A program made the position numbers and the translations under genes. The notes below the pieces were generated by a model. The model did no database searches. It saw nothing but the letters and a program-made list of their open reading frames with translations, and was not told the DNA's origin. 64,000 bases of DNA from CAIMWS01 sp964409245 (lineage in GTDB: Bacteria; Verrucomicrobiota; Verrucomicrobiia; Limisphaerales; UBA1319): the NCBI GenBank assembly GCA_964409245.1, contig CAYPCQ010000033.1:1-64000 (forward strand), read 5' to 3'. Of this stretch, positions 8,084-17,368 are shown one piece after another. How positions within the stretch are numbered: position 1 is the stretch's first letter; every line of letters starts with the position of its first letter.

Positions 8084-9595
8084 GTGCCAGAAACCATCAC
8101 CTTAAGCCCGATCACCCGCATCGAGGGGCATTTGGCCGTCCAAGTGGAAACAGACGGCAAGCAGGTCACCAGCGCCCGTGTAGCGGGCGAAATGTTCCGC
8201 GGATTTGAAATGATCCTGCAAGGGCGTGATCCGCTGGATGCCCAGCAGATCACCCAGCGCATCTGCGGAGTCTGCCCCGTCGAACATGGCATCGCCTCGA
8301 TTCTCGCCCAGGATATGGCCTACGGGGTCACGCCGCCAACCAATGGGTTGCTGCTGCGGAACCTGATCCAGGCAGCCAATTTCATCGCCTCGCATATCAC
8401 GCATTTTTACCTGTTGTCCGCGCTGGATTTCATCGATATCACCGCCGTGGCTGCTTACCAGGGGGCCGATGCCTCCCTGGTGGCGCTGAAAGGCTGGGTC
8501 AATGCGGAGCTGGCTTCGGGCCGGGTGCTGCCAGTGGCGCCCTTCCTGCCGCGGTATGCCGTCCAATATATCCAGGACAAGGAATTGAACCTGGGCGCGA
8601 TCAAACACTACCTGGAAGCGTTGGAAATGCGCCAGATGGCCCAGAAGATGGGCTCGATTTTTGCGGGCAAAATGCCGCATGCGGCATCGTTGGTGCCTGG
8701 CGGGGTGACCGAAAAGGCCACCGCCCTGGCCATTGTACATTACCAGTCCCTGCTCCAGCGGCTGCAGACTTTTATCCGGCAGGCTTACGTGCCGGATGTG
8801 CTGGCGGTGGCTGGCGCCTGCCCGGGGTATTTCAGCCTGGGGCGTGGCTGTGGCAATTTCCTGTCCTACGGCGTATTTCCGGAAAGCTCGGGCGGGGGGA
8901 AATTCCTGCCCGCCGGCGTGCTGATCGGGAGCGACCTGCAAACCCTGGATCCCGGGGCGATCACCGAGGAAACCGCCAGCTCACTTTTTTCTTCGGCCAG
9001 CAAATTGAAGCCCGGCGAAGGCCAGACGGCGCCGGATCCCAGCAAGGCCGGGGCTTATTCCTGGCTGAAAGCGCCGCGCTATCAAGGGCAGGTGGTGGAA
9101 GTGGGCGCTCTGGCCCGCCTGCTGGTGGCCGGCACGCTGGGCCAGAACGAATTAGTGAAGGACGCCCTGGCTGGGGTGCTCAAAGCCTTGGGCCGCGAGC
9201 CCAAGGATCTGATCTCGGTGATGGGGCGGCACGCCGCCCGGGCGGTGGAATGCAAATTGGTGGCGGATCGCTGCCTGGCCTGGCTGCAGCAACTGGCGCC
9301 GGACCAGCCCTCCTTCACGGATTTCAACATCCCCGAAACCGGGCGGGGATGGGGGCTCACGGAGGCGGCCCGCGGGGCGCTCGGCCATTGGATCGAGCTG
9401 CGGGGCGGCAAAATCCACCGCTACCAATGCGTGGTGCCCACCACCTGGAACTGTTCGCCGCGGGATGACCGCGGCGTGCCCGGGGCCATCGAACAAGCGC
9501 TGGTGGGAGTTCCGGTGGCGGATCCGAAGAATCCGATCGAAGTGGCGCGGGTGGTTCGGTCATTCGACCCCTGCATCGCGTGCGCGGTGCATTAA
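8084..9595 (+). CDS. [NiFe]-hydrogenase large subunit without C-terminal extension
   Basis: 503 residues. GTG start with AAAGGA 7 nt upstream. The nickel ligands are in the expected motifs: RICGVCPVEHG with Cys61 and Cys64, and DPCIACAVH with Cys497 and Cys500. The protein catalyses reversible H2 oxidation at the NiFe(CN)2CO site, paired with the small subunit encoded 27 nt downstream. The motif types resemble group 1 uptake enzymes. The oddity is that translation ends at His503, the residue after which a maturation protease normally cuts. No propeptide exists, so no HupD/HyaD-type protease should be needed. Lack of the extension is typical of H2-sensing hydrogenases (HupUV/HoxBC), though those are cytoplasmic. 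No hyp maturation genes or cytochrome b subunit lie in the window. Confidence 0.96.
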   Translation: MPETITLSPITRIEGHLAVQVETDGKQVTSARVAGEMFRGFEMILQGRDPLDAQQITQRICGVCPVEHGIASILAQDMAYGVTPPTNGLLLRNLIQAANFIASHITHFYLLSALDFIDITAVAAYQGADASLVALKGWVNAELASGRVLPVAPFLPRYAVQYIQDKELNLGAIKHYLEALEMRQMAQKMGSIFAGKMPHAASLVPGGVTEKATALAIVHYQSLLQRLQTFIRQAYVPDVLAVAGACPGYFSLGRGCGNFLSYGVFPESSGGGKFLPAGVLIGSDLQTLDPGAITEETASSLFSSASKLKPGEGQTAPDPSKAGAYSWLKAPRYQGQVVEVGALARLLVAGTLGQNELVKDALAGVLKALGREPKDLISVMGRHAARAVECKLVADRCLAWLQQLAPDQPSFTDFNIPETGRGWGLTEAARGALGHWIELRGGKIHRYQCVVPTTWNCSPRDDRGVPGAIEQALVGVPVADPKNPIEVARVVRSFDPCIACAVH

Positions 9596-9622
9596 TCCTG
9601 GCAAACCTGGAAAGGACATCAG

Positions 9623-10540
9623 ATGAAAGCATTGACTCGGCGGTCATTTCTCACCTTAAGCAGCCGCCTGGCCGCCCTCATGGGGCTGGCGGGCTCCCAA
9701 GCCCCAGCCATGGCGGAAGCCCTGGCGCAGTTATCCTCGGGCCAGGCACCGGTGCTGTGGCTGCAGGGCCAAAGCTGCTCGGGTTGCTCGGTTTCGCTCC
9801 TGAACAGCGATCCGCTCTCGCCTGGCGAGTTGCTGACCCAATACATTTCCCTGGTTTTCCACCAGACCTTGTCGGCTGCCACCGGCCACCAAGCGGTGGC
9901 CACGGTCAATAAAGCCATCGACCAGGGCGGATATATTTTGGCGGTGGAAGGCTCAGTGCCGGCGGGCATGCCGCGCGCCTGCCTGTTCGGCGAGGAGCCT
10001 TTCACCCAGCAGGTCATCCGCGCCGCCCGGAACGCCAAGGCGGTGGTGGCGGTGGGATCCTGCGCGGCCTTCGGCGGATTGCCCGCGGCGGCCAACAATC
10101 CCACGGGCGCGATCAGCCTCCGCCAGCATCTGGCCAGCGAGAAAGTCCAGGCGCCATTTCTGGCGGTTCCCGGCTGCCCCCCGCACCCGGACTGGATGGT
10201 GGGCACCCTGGCCCATGTGCTGAAATTCGGCATTCCAGCCGTGGATGAACTGGGGCGGCCGAAGGCGTTCTTTGCGCGGAAGATCCATGACCAATGCCCC
10301 CGCTTCGCGGATTACGAACGGGAGAATTTCGCGCAGACTTTTGGCGGGGAAGGGTGCCTTTTCAAGCTGGGCTGCGTGGGCACCACCACCTATGCGGATT
10401 GCACCTGGCGCCCCTGGAACAGCGGAGTCAACCACTGTGTGAAAGCGGGCGCCCCGTGCGTTGGCTGTGCCGGCGCTCAATTTGGTTCCCAGGCGGATTT
10501 CCCGTTTTTCTTGAAAACAGCCAAAGCCCGGAAAGCATAA
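9623..10540 (+). CDS. [NiFe]-hydrogenase small subunit, Tat-exported, no membrane anchor
   Basis: 305 residues. The N-terminus has a twin-arginine signal (TRRSFLTLSSRLAALMGL), so the folded heterodimer is probably moved to the periplasm, the large subunit as a hitchhiker. Ligands: proximal cluster Cys52, Cys55, Cys147, Cys185; distal cluster His222, Cys225, Cys245, Cys251; medial cluster Cys260, Cys272, Cys279, Cys282. Cys272 occupies the position of the proline next to the 3Fe-4S cluster in Desulfovibrio gigas-type enzymes, which predicts a medial 4Fe-4S cluster. The extra proximal cysteines of O2-tolerant enzymes are absent. The C-terminus (FPFFLKTAKARKA) has no transmembrane helix, so another protein must take the electrons. 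Translationally spaced 27 nt after the large subunit and 12 nt before the heme-containing receptor. Confidence 0.96.
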   Translation: MKALTRRSFLTLSSRLAALMGLAGSQAPAMAEALAQLSSGQAPVLWLQGQSCSGCSVSLLNSDPLSPGELLTQYISLVFHQTLSAATGHQAVATVNKAIDQGGYILAVEGSVPAGMPRACLFGEEPFTQQVIRAARNAKAVVAVGSCAAFGGLPAAANNPTGAISLRQHLASEKVQAPFLAVPGCPPHPDWMVGTLAHVLKFGIPAVDELGRPKAFFARKIHDQCPRFADYERENFAQTFGGEGCLFKLGCVGTTTYADCTWRPWNSGVNHCVKAGAPCVGCAGAQFGSQADFPFFLKTAKARKA

Positions 10541-10552
10541 GGAGAACTCACC

Positions 10553-12523
10553 ATGAAACTACATACCAAACTGACGCTCGCCTTGCTGGCCTCCTTGTTT
10601 GTGGTGATCCTGGCCTCGCAAATTTATCAATATTTCAGCAACCAGAAGCTGGTGGGGCAGATGGCGGAAGAAAACCTCCGGCTCCTGGAGACCAACGACC
10701 TGCAGAACGCCGAGAATGTCTATGAATCAACCGAGCGGGCCGTCAAGGATTCGCTGGAACGGGGGGAGATGGAAAAATTCACCCGGCTGCTGCATGCGCA
10801 GACCAACATCATCGGTTTGCTGGAGTGCTCCCTTTTTGACCGGCATTGGAAAGTGTCGCATTCCACCCACCCGGGATACCTTAAACGGAACCTGCCCGCG
10901 GAGGTCAAAGCCGTCCTGGAGAAACAGCCTGAAAAGCTGACCCGGCGCACCCGGGACGCTTATGAAGTTTACCAGCCACAAAAAGTGGTCCTCGATTGTG
11001 TGCGGTGCCATAACGGCTGGAAGGAGGGGGAGATCGGCGGGGTGATTTGTTTCCGGTTTTCCACCGAGGGCATGGAACAATCGAAAAAACAATCCGCCGC
11101 TTCCCTGGCGGCCCTGCGCAAAAGCAATATCGTGAACGGGATCCTCACCTTGATCGGGGTTTTGGGTTGCGTAGCAATCCTGATCTGGATGCTCGTGCGG
11201 AAGCTGGTGGCCGCGCCGCTGAACCAGATCGTGGAGATGCTGGCCACAGGTTCGCGGGAGGTGCACGGAGCGGCCGCCTCGGTGGCGGGCAGCAGCCATT
11301 CCCTGGCCCAGGGCGCCAGCGAGCAGGCCGCTTCACTCGAAGAAACGGGTTCCTCCCTGGTGGAGATGTCCAGCATTACCAGCAAAAACACCGAAACTGC
11401 GGAGAAAATGAAAGAACTTGCGGCGCAGACCCGCCAGGCTGGAGATGCCGGAGTGAAGGATATGTCGGCGATGGTCGCGGCCATGGATGACATCAAGAAT
11501 TCCAGCGGGGACATCGCCAAGATCATCAAGACCATCGATGAAATCGCCTTCCAAACCAACCTGCTGGCGTTGAACGCGGCAGTGGAAGCCGCCCGCGCCG
11601 GAGAGGCCGGATTGGGCTTCGCGGTGGTAGCCGACGAAGTGCGGGGCCTGGCCCAGCGCAGCGCCCAGGCCGCCAAGGAAACCGCCGCCATGATCGAAAA
11701 TTCCGTGCAAAAGAGTGTCAATGGTGCGGGGATCAGCCAAAAGGTGGCCCAGAGTCTGCAGGGCATCGTGGCCAAAGCCCGCCAGGTGGATGAACTGGCG
11801 GGCCAGGTGGTGAGCTCCTCGCGGGAGCAAAGCCAGGGCATCAGCCAGATCAACCATGCGGTGGTGGAAATGGAAAAAGCGACCCAATCCACGGCGGCCA
11901 GCGCGGAGGAAAGCGCCAGCGCCTCGGAGGAATTAAACGCCCAGGCGAATGGGCTGCAGGATACCGTCCTGGAATTGCAGCACCTGGTGAATGGGAATCA
12001 TCTCACTCAAGCACAGGTTGCGGCGGCCTCCTCCGCCCCGGCCCCGATCAAAACCAGCCGGTCGAACCGCGCCCGCGCGGCTTCCCGGCCCGCCGCCGCC
12101 GAGACTCCGGGTGCAGCGGGGGAGGCGCTGATCCGTTGGAATCCCACCCAGATGGCCACCGGGGTGGATGCGGTGGATGACCAGCACCAGGAGTTGATCG
12201 CCCGGATCAATGAACTGCAGCGGGCCTGCCAGCGCGGAGCCGGCCGGGCACAAGTGCGCGGCATGCTCCAATTCCTGGGCGAATACACGTCGAAGCATTT
12301 CCGTGAAGAAGAGGCGATCATGGAGCGCACCCGCTGCCCGGCCCTGGCCGAAAACAAAGCCGCCCACCAGCTATTCCTGGCCGAGTTCGGGAAGCTCGTC
12401 CAGGAATTTGAGCGGAAGGGCGAATCCACCGTCCTGCTGCTCCGGCTCAAGTCGATGGTTTCCGACTGGCTGGCCGAGCACATCTGCACCGTGGATACCC
12501 GGCTCCGGCCAGCCAGCCGTTAG
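10553..12523 (+). CDS. Chemoreceptor with periplasmic c-type heme motif and C-terminal hemerythrin domain
   Basis: 656 residues; GGAG 8 nt before the ATG. Helix 1 at ~7-24 and helix 2 at ~195-216 bracket a periplasmic domain containing CVRCH at 149-153, a covalent c-type heme site. The signalling hairpin is at ~329-370 (EIAFQTNLLALNAAVEAARA). An Ala/Pro-rich linker (~485-525) leads to a bacteriohemerythrin domain at ~527-650. Predicted di-iron ligands are His545, His582, Glu586, His605, His643 and Asp648. The position expected to be the fourth histidine (pattern HxxxH) is Asn601. Desulfovibrio vulgaris DcrA (heme) and DcrH (hemerythrin) are chemoreceptors showing each feature separately. It follows the hydrogenase small-subunit gene by 12 nt, so co-transcription is very likely. 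That suggests, by inference, that hydrogenase electrons reach its heme. Confidence 0.94.
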   Translation: MKLHTKLTLALLASLFVVILASQIYQYFSNQKLVGQMAEENLRLLETNDLQNAENVYESTERAVKDSLERGEMEKFTRLLHAQTNIIGLLECSLFDRHWKVSHSTHPGYLKRNLPAEVKAVLEKQPEKLTRRTRDAYEVYQPQKVVLDCVRCHNGWKEGEIGGVICFRFSTEGMEQSKKQSAASLAALRKSNIVNGILTLIGVLGCVAILIWMLVRKLVAAPLNQIVEMLATGSREVHGAAASVAGSSHSLAQGASEQAASLEETGSSLVEMSSITSKNTETAEKMKELAAQTRQAGDAGVKDMSAMVAAMDDIKNSSGDIAKIIKTIDEIAFQTNLLALNAAVEAARAGEAGLGFAVVADEVRGLAQRSAQAAKETAAMIENSVQKSVNGAGISQKVAQSLQGIVAKARQVDELAGQVVSSSREQSQGISQINHAVVEMEKATQSTAASAEESASASEELNAQANGLQDTVLELQHLVNGNHLTQAQVAAASSAPAPIKTSRSNRARAASRPAAAETPGAAGEALIRWNPTQMATGVDAVDDQHQELIARINELQRACQRGAGRAQVRGMLQFLGEYTSKHFREEEAIMERTRCPALAENKAAHQLFLAEFGKLVQEFERKGESTVLLLRLKSMVSDWLAEHICTVDTRLRPASR

Positions 12524-12534
12524 GCGCTCACGCT

Positions 12535-14913
12535 TTATTCGTGGATTTCATACACCTGCCCGGCCACCACCAGCACCAAGTTCCGGCCCAGGGCCAGCCA
12601 GGGCAGGGTTTCTTTCTCGCGCAGGATCAGGTCGTAATATTCGGGCGCATCGAAGCGGATGCGAATCCGTTTCGCGTCCGGCAATTTTTGCGCCAGGGCG
12701 TCCACCCACTGGCGGCCTTTTTGGTAGAAAGTCCGGCCGCCGATATACCGGGTGGCGGCGGAACTGCTGGAGCCATTCGCTGAAGCGGGGCTGGGACTGG
12801 CCGAGGTGGTGGCCACCGGGCCCGGAATTGCCGGCTGGGGCCCTCCGGGCAACATCCCATAACGACTCAGCAGCGGAGCGGAGGCCGCCACGCGTGGCGC
12901 GCGGTTGAGTTCCTGGCTGGCGGAGTCCATCGCCGCCGCCGGTGCTTCGGCCGATTTCAGAGCCAAGCCGTAACGGGCCATGGCGATGGCATCCGCCCCG
13001 GATTTATCCCGCTGCCTCAGGCTCCAATCCTGGGCTGATCCTCCCCCAGCCCGGCCCGCGCTTTGGACAAAAGTCCGCTCCATGACGGGGACTTTCCGGC
13101 GGGTTTCATCCTCCACGATCAGGTAGGAGGTGTAGGGGGTCACCACGCCATATTGGCGGGCCAGTTCGGTGATTTCATCCTTCGATTCCTGGTTCTCTCC
13201 GCGCAACCGGATTTCATCGAGGAGATACCCGATCCGCCGGGTGGCCCATAACCGCGGGATGAAATCGTATGCAGTGGCCTGCTCAGGGAAATGCGCGGCA
13301 GTTTCAATCCGTTTGACCTCTTGATTCAGGCGGCCCTCCAAAACCAGTTTCCCATCCCCCGGCTCATGGTAGCGCCCGGCCAATATTAATTGGTCGCCTT
13401 TGAACAAATCAGGCAAGGAGGAGGGATGCAGGCGGTTGACCCGGATGTCCGGCGGGAACTGCAGCTTGGTTTGGGTGAGCACCGGATCGCTGATTTTGCT
13501 GTAAAAAGCGGATAATTTCACCTCCAAATCCTCCTCCGGCAGCACATACTGGCTCACGGCGTGGGTTTTTTCAGTGATCTTATCCAGCAGGTGGGTGTTG
13601 ACATCACTACCGAGGCCGAAGCAGAAAATGCGGGTATTGCCGCCCGTTTCAGACCAACCGCCGACGCGGGACACAATTTGATCTTCATCGGTGAGGCCGA
13701 TGGTTGGCCGGCCGTCCGTGAGGAAAATAATGAGGTAGGGCCGGTCGGAAGCTGCGGGACGCAAGGCCACCGCCTTGGCCAGGGCTTCATCAATGGCGGT
13801 GCTGCCGATGGGGCGGAGATCCTTGACGAAGGAGGCGGCTTTTTTCCGGTTTTCGGCGCTGGCTTCCACCAGGCGGTCGAACAGCGGCTCCGTTTCAGTT
13901 GAAAAGCGGACGATTTCAAACCGGTCGCCGGCGTTGAGATTCTCGATGCAGAACAACAGTGCTTTCCTGGCTTGCTCCAGCTTGTTTCCGGCCATCGAGC
14001 CGGAGGTGTCGAGCACCAGGGCCACATCCTTCCGGGCCACTGGCCCCTTGGCCTCGGAGCCGGGAGTGGCCAGCAGCAGGAAAAATCCATCCTCCGCTCC
14101 GGACGGTTTGTAGGTCATCAGGTTCAAGCCCACCGGGCTGCCGGCGGTGGAAAACAACAGCTGAAAATCGGTGTCCGGTTTCACTTCCCGCGATTCAAAG
14201 CCAATGGTGGCCCGGGTCTCATCCAAACGGCGGATTTCGGCCGTGTGGGAGGGGGAATAGATGGACTTAAGCGCCTGGCGGGTTTCCAGGTCGATTTTCA
14301 AGCTTACGGTTTTGATGGGCTTGGCCGAGAATTTCTCGGTGTTCAGCGGGTAAAGATAGCTGACCAAACCACCGTCCGCTTTGAGCACCTGGGTGTAAGA
14401 GAGCTTGATCCGTTTGCGGCTGTTGGGCTCGATGGGGAAGATGCGCACCTTGAACACATCCTGGCCGGCATACTCCAAAAGGGCAGGATCTTTGAGGCTG
14501 CGCACAATATCTTCGTAAATTTTCCGGGCTTTGTCAGCCGCCAGCAGTTCCGCCTCCACCTCCTTGCCCCCGATCTCCATGCTGAACTTGTCGATTTGCG
14601 CGCCCTTGGGCACCGGGAAGATATAGGTGCCTTCAAGCTGCCGCGGATTGGGATTGTAAAACTCCTGGTCCACCGAGGTCACGGCCACTTGCTCCTTGAT
14701 GCGGACGTTGACGTGGTGATAGCTAACCTCCAGCGGCGCAAAAGCATAAATCCGATGTGGTGGAGGCATGGGAGGGCGTATGGGAGGGTAGGTGGGTGAG
14801 CTTATTGGAGGGGCTGGCAGGGGATCGTGAATAATGATGAATCCATCCGCCAGAGCTGGCAGCAAAGCGCTCAACAACCAAAGCCAACCAACGAACCAAA
14901 TTTTCGTCTTCAT
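12535..14913 (-). CDS. Secreted VIT / von Willebrand factor A domain protein
   Basis: 792 residues. A signal peptide (WFVGWLWLLSALLPALADG) leads into a Pro-rich stretch, then a VIT domain at about 55-180 (VSYHHVNVRIKEQVAVTSVDQEF, EGTYIFPVPKGAQIDKF). A VWA domain follows at ~295-470 with an intact MIDAS motif, DTSGSM, and the later Thr/Asp elements (IGSTAID, LTDGRP). This is the inter-alpha-trypsin-inhibitor heavy-chain-like layout common in Gram-negative bacteria; its role there is poorly known, probably metal-dependent protein binding in the envelope. The C-terminal ~200 residues are Ser/Ala-rich and then globular. It is convergent with the chemoreceptor gene (11 nt between stops) and interrupts the otherwise plus-strand chemosensory cluster. 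Confidence 0.9.
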   Translation of the reverse strand: MKTKIWFVGWLWLLSALLPALADGFIIIHDPLPAPPISSPTYPPIRPPMPPPHRIYAFAPLEVSYHHVNVRIKEQVAVTSVDQEFYNPNPRQLEGTYIFPVPKGAQIDKFSMEIGGKEVEAELLAADKARKIYEDIVRSLKDPALLEYAGQDVFKVRIFPIEPNSRKRIKLSYTQVLKADGGLVSYLYPLNTEKFSAKPIKTVSLKIDLETRQALKSIYSPSHTAEIRRLDETRATIGFESREVKPDTDFQLLFSTAGSPVGLNLMTYKPSGAEDGFFLLLATPGSEAKGPVARKDVALVLDTSGSMAGNKLEQARKALLFCIENLNAGDRFEIVRFSTETEPLFDRLVEASAENRKKAASFVKDLRPIGSTAIDEALAKAVALRPAASDRPYLIIFLTDGRPTIGLTDEDQIVSRVGGWSETGGNTRIFCFGLGSDVNTHLLDKITEKTHAVSQYVLPEEDLEVKLSAFYSKISDPVLTQTKLQFPPDIRVNRLHPSSLPDLFKGDQLILAGRYHEPGDGKLVLEGRLNQEVKRIETAAHFPEQATAYDFIPRLWATRRIGYLLDEIRLRGENQESKDEITELARQYGVVTPYTSYLIVEDETRRKVPVMERTFVQSAGRAGGGSAQDWSLRQRDKSGADAIAMARYGLALKSAEAPAAAMDSASQELNRAPRVAASAPLLSRYGMLPGGPQPAIPGPVATTSASPSPASANGSSSSAATRYIGGRTFYQKGRQWVDALAQKLPDAKRIRIRFDAPEYYDLILREKETLPWLALGRNLVLVVAGQVYEIHE

Positions 14914-15172
14914 GCAGGATTAGACGCAAAAGAGCGGCGGGCGCTCCACTCAGGAAGAAAATTGTGGTGGATTATTTGCCTATTCCCATCCAATGGCTGG
15001 AACCACCTGATCCCCAAGGAAGAGCGGATCGTGCTGGCCGCAGATTTTCCTAAAGCCCGGTTTGCATTCTGCCGATGATTGCCGTGGTGATTTCATTAGA
15101 TCATCCGCATTTGCCTCCGGTCTGGCTGGCTGGAAGCGGCAAATTGGCAAAATACCGATGTGTGGGGAGTGA

Positions 15173-17368
15173 ATGAATATGGCAGGCAACCTTGAAAATG
15201 TCCTACAATCTTTAATCCAGTTGAATGGCAAACTGGCGTTGGAGCTGGTTTTTGCGGAACCGGGGAAAGACAATGGATTACTCCCGTTGAATTGTCTCCT
15301 TACCGAGATGGAGGAAATGAGTGCCACCTGCCCTCCCCCGGCGGAAATCCAGCAGGGATTGGCAAAGGGCCGGCAATGGGTTGATGCTATTTTCAACACC
15401 ACAGGTTTGTTCAGCGAAGAGTCGCTCAAACAACTGGGCGAATGGACTCATTGGTTTGAATCTGCGCTCCAAATGGCGGCCCAGGGCCAATCCGTGCCGC
15501 CCATGCCCGAAGCCTGGTCTGCGGAATCTGCTCAAATAGTTGAGCAACAGTCAGTTACGGAGGATAAAACAACCCCCAAGAAAGCCGAAAAAACGGAGGA
15601 ATCGGCCATCAATTTGGATCTGGCATCCGATGTGGAACTGCTGCGGGAATTCATCAGTGAATCGCATGAACATCTGCAAAACATCGAGCTAGGGGTTCTG
15701 GTCTTGGAAGACAAACCGGGCGATAAGGATACCCTCAACTCGATTTTCCGGGCTTTTCATACGTTCAAGGGCGGATCCGGATTGCTGAACTTGAAACCAG
15801 TCAACCGGCTCGCCCACGAATTGGAATCCTTGCTGGATCTGGCCCGGCAGCAAAAGATTGCCATCACCTCCGAGGTCATTGATTTAATTCTGGCTGGTGG
15901 TGACACGCTCAAGCATTTCACCTTGGAAATCGAGCATCAATTGAACGGGGAAAAGCCGTTAAACCCCATTATCATCCCCACGCTGCACCTGATCCAGCGC
16001 GTTAAACAAATCGCCCAAGGCACGCCTCCGGCGAATTTGGCGGTGGTCGCTGGCGAGCCAGCCACCGCTGCCGATGCGGCCAGAGATGAGGCCCCAAGCG
16101 ACCGCACCGGTTCGGCGCCCGGTGGCGAAGCCCAGGAAAGCACCACCGCCAGCGAACCGACCCACCTGGCCTTGAAGGAGGCCGGCAGCGGATCGATCAT
16201 AAAAGTGGCCACCCAAAAACTGGACAGCCTGATCGATTTGGTGGGGGAAATGGTGATTGCCCAATCGCAAGTGGCCCAGGATCCCACTCTGCAAAGCCTC
16301 GCCCAAGGACGTTTACTCCGGAATTTGAATCAGCTGACACGCATCACCAATGAATTGCAGAAGATCACCATGTCCCTGCGCATGGTGCCCATCCGGTCCA
16401 CCTTCCAAAAAATGAACCGGTTGGTGCGCGACCTGGCCGCCCGGCAGGGCAAGTCCGTCGAGCTGAAACTGCACGGCGAAGACACCGAATTGGACCGGAC
16501 CATCGTGGAGCAGTTGAACGATCCGCTGGTGCACATGATCCGCAACTCCGTGGATCACGGCATTGAAATGCCTGAGAAGCGCACCGGGAACAACAAGCCG
16601 GCCCAAGGCACCATTGATTTGTCCGCCTGGCACCAGGGCGGCAACATTGTGATCCAAATCAAGGATGATGGCGGCGGACTCAACCGGGACAAGATTTTCC
16701 AAAAAGGTGTGGAGCGCGGCTTGATCCAGCCGGACGAGAACCTGACCGAACAGGAGGTCTTCCACCTGATTTTCGAGCCGGGCTTTTCCACCGCGGATGT
16801 AATCACCGATGTTTCCGGGCGTGGCGTAGGCATGGATGTGGTGCGGCGCAATATTGAAAAACTGCGTGGCAAGATCGAGATCCAATCCAAACCGGGTGAA
16901 GGGAGCAGTTTCACTATTTTCCTGCCGCTGACCCTGGCCATTATCGATGGCTTGCTGGTGTCCGTGGGCGAGCAGCGTTACATTCTGCCGGCTTTGCTGG
17001 TGCGCGAATCGTTCCGTCCTTCGCGGGAGATGATCACCACGGTGGCCCAGCGCGGCGAGGTGGTCAATGTGCGGGGACATCTTTCCCCGCTGCTCAGGTT
17101 GCACGAATACTTTGGAATCAAGCCCGAGTCGGACGATCCCACGGAAGGCGTGGTGGTGGTGGTGGGGTCCGAGCACCAAAATCGCTGTTTGCTGGTGGAT
17201 CACTTGCTCGGCAAACAGGAAGTGGTTATAAAAAGCCTCGGCGAAACTTTTAAACAAAACCGAGCCCTGGCTGGAGCGGCCATTTTGGGTGACGGCCGGG
17301 TGGGCTTGATCGTGGATATCGATTATCTGGTCAAGCTCAAAGGGGATTCCATGAAGAAAGCGGCTTAA
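15173..17368 (+). CDS. cheA: Chemotaxis histidine kinase CheA
   Basis: 731 residues. Residues 1-145 match no domain I recognise. The Hpt (P1) domain is at ~152-255 with phosphorylatable His196 in AFHTFKGGSGLL. A linker rich in Ala/Glu/Thr follows. The dimerisation helices start near 345 (KLDSLIDLVGEMVIAQSQVA). The ATPase domain carries the N box HMIRNSVDHGIE and glycine boxes DDGGGLN and GRGVGMDVV. The CheW-like P5 domain occupies ~595-725. It phosphorylates response regulators in answer to chemoreceptors through a CheW coupling protein; no cheW, cheR or cheB is in the window. The stop codon overlaps the start of the next response regulator (TAATG), so the two are translationally coupled. Start supported by GGGGAG 5 nt upstream. 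Confidence 0.95.
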   Translation: MNMAGNLENVLQSLIQLNGKLALELVFAEPGKDNGLLPLNCLLTEMEEMSATCPPPAEIQQGLAKGRQWVDAIFNTTGLFSEESLKQLGEWTHWFESALQMAAQGQSVPPMPEAWSAESAQIVEQQSVTEDKTTPKKAEKTEESAINLDLASDVELLREFISESHEHLQNIELGVLVLEDKPGDKDTLNSIFRAFHTFKGGSGLLNLKPVNRLAHELESLLDLARQQKIAITSEVIDLILAGGDTLKHFTLEIEHQLNGEKPLNPIIIPTLHLIQRVKQIAQGTPPANLAVVAGEPATAADAARDEAPSDRTGSAPGGEAQESTTASEPTHLALKEAGSGSIIKVATQKLDSLIDLVGEMVIAQSQVAQDPTLQSLAQGRLLRNLNQLTRITNELQKITMSLRMVPIRSTFQKMNRLVRDLAARQGKSVELKLHGEDTELDRTIVEQLNDPLVHMIRNSVDHGIEMPEKRTGNNKPAQGTIDLSAWHQGGNIVIQIKDDGGGLNRDKIFQKGVERGLIQPDENLTEQEVFHLIFEPGFSTADVITDVSGRGVGMDVVRRNIEKLRGKIEIQSKPGEGSSFTIFLPLTLAIIDGLLVSVGEQRYILPALLVRESFRPSREMITTVAQRGEVVNVRGHLSPLLRLHEYFGIKPESDDPTEGVVVVVGSEHQNRCLLVDHLLGKQEVVIKSLGETFKQNRALAGAAILGDGRVGLIVDIDYLVKLKGDSMKKAA

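Noticed and set aside
10553..12523. Calling the hydrogenase operon a standard energy-conserving uptake system
   Set aside because: No cytochrome b, no maturation protease and no hyp genes are linked, and the next operon gene is a chemoreceptor; the plain uptake explanation leaves that unexplained, although it is not excluded.
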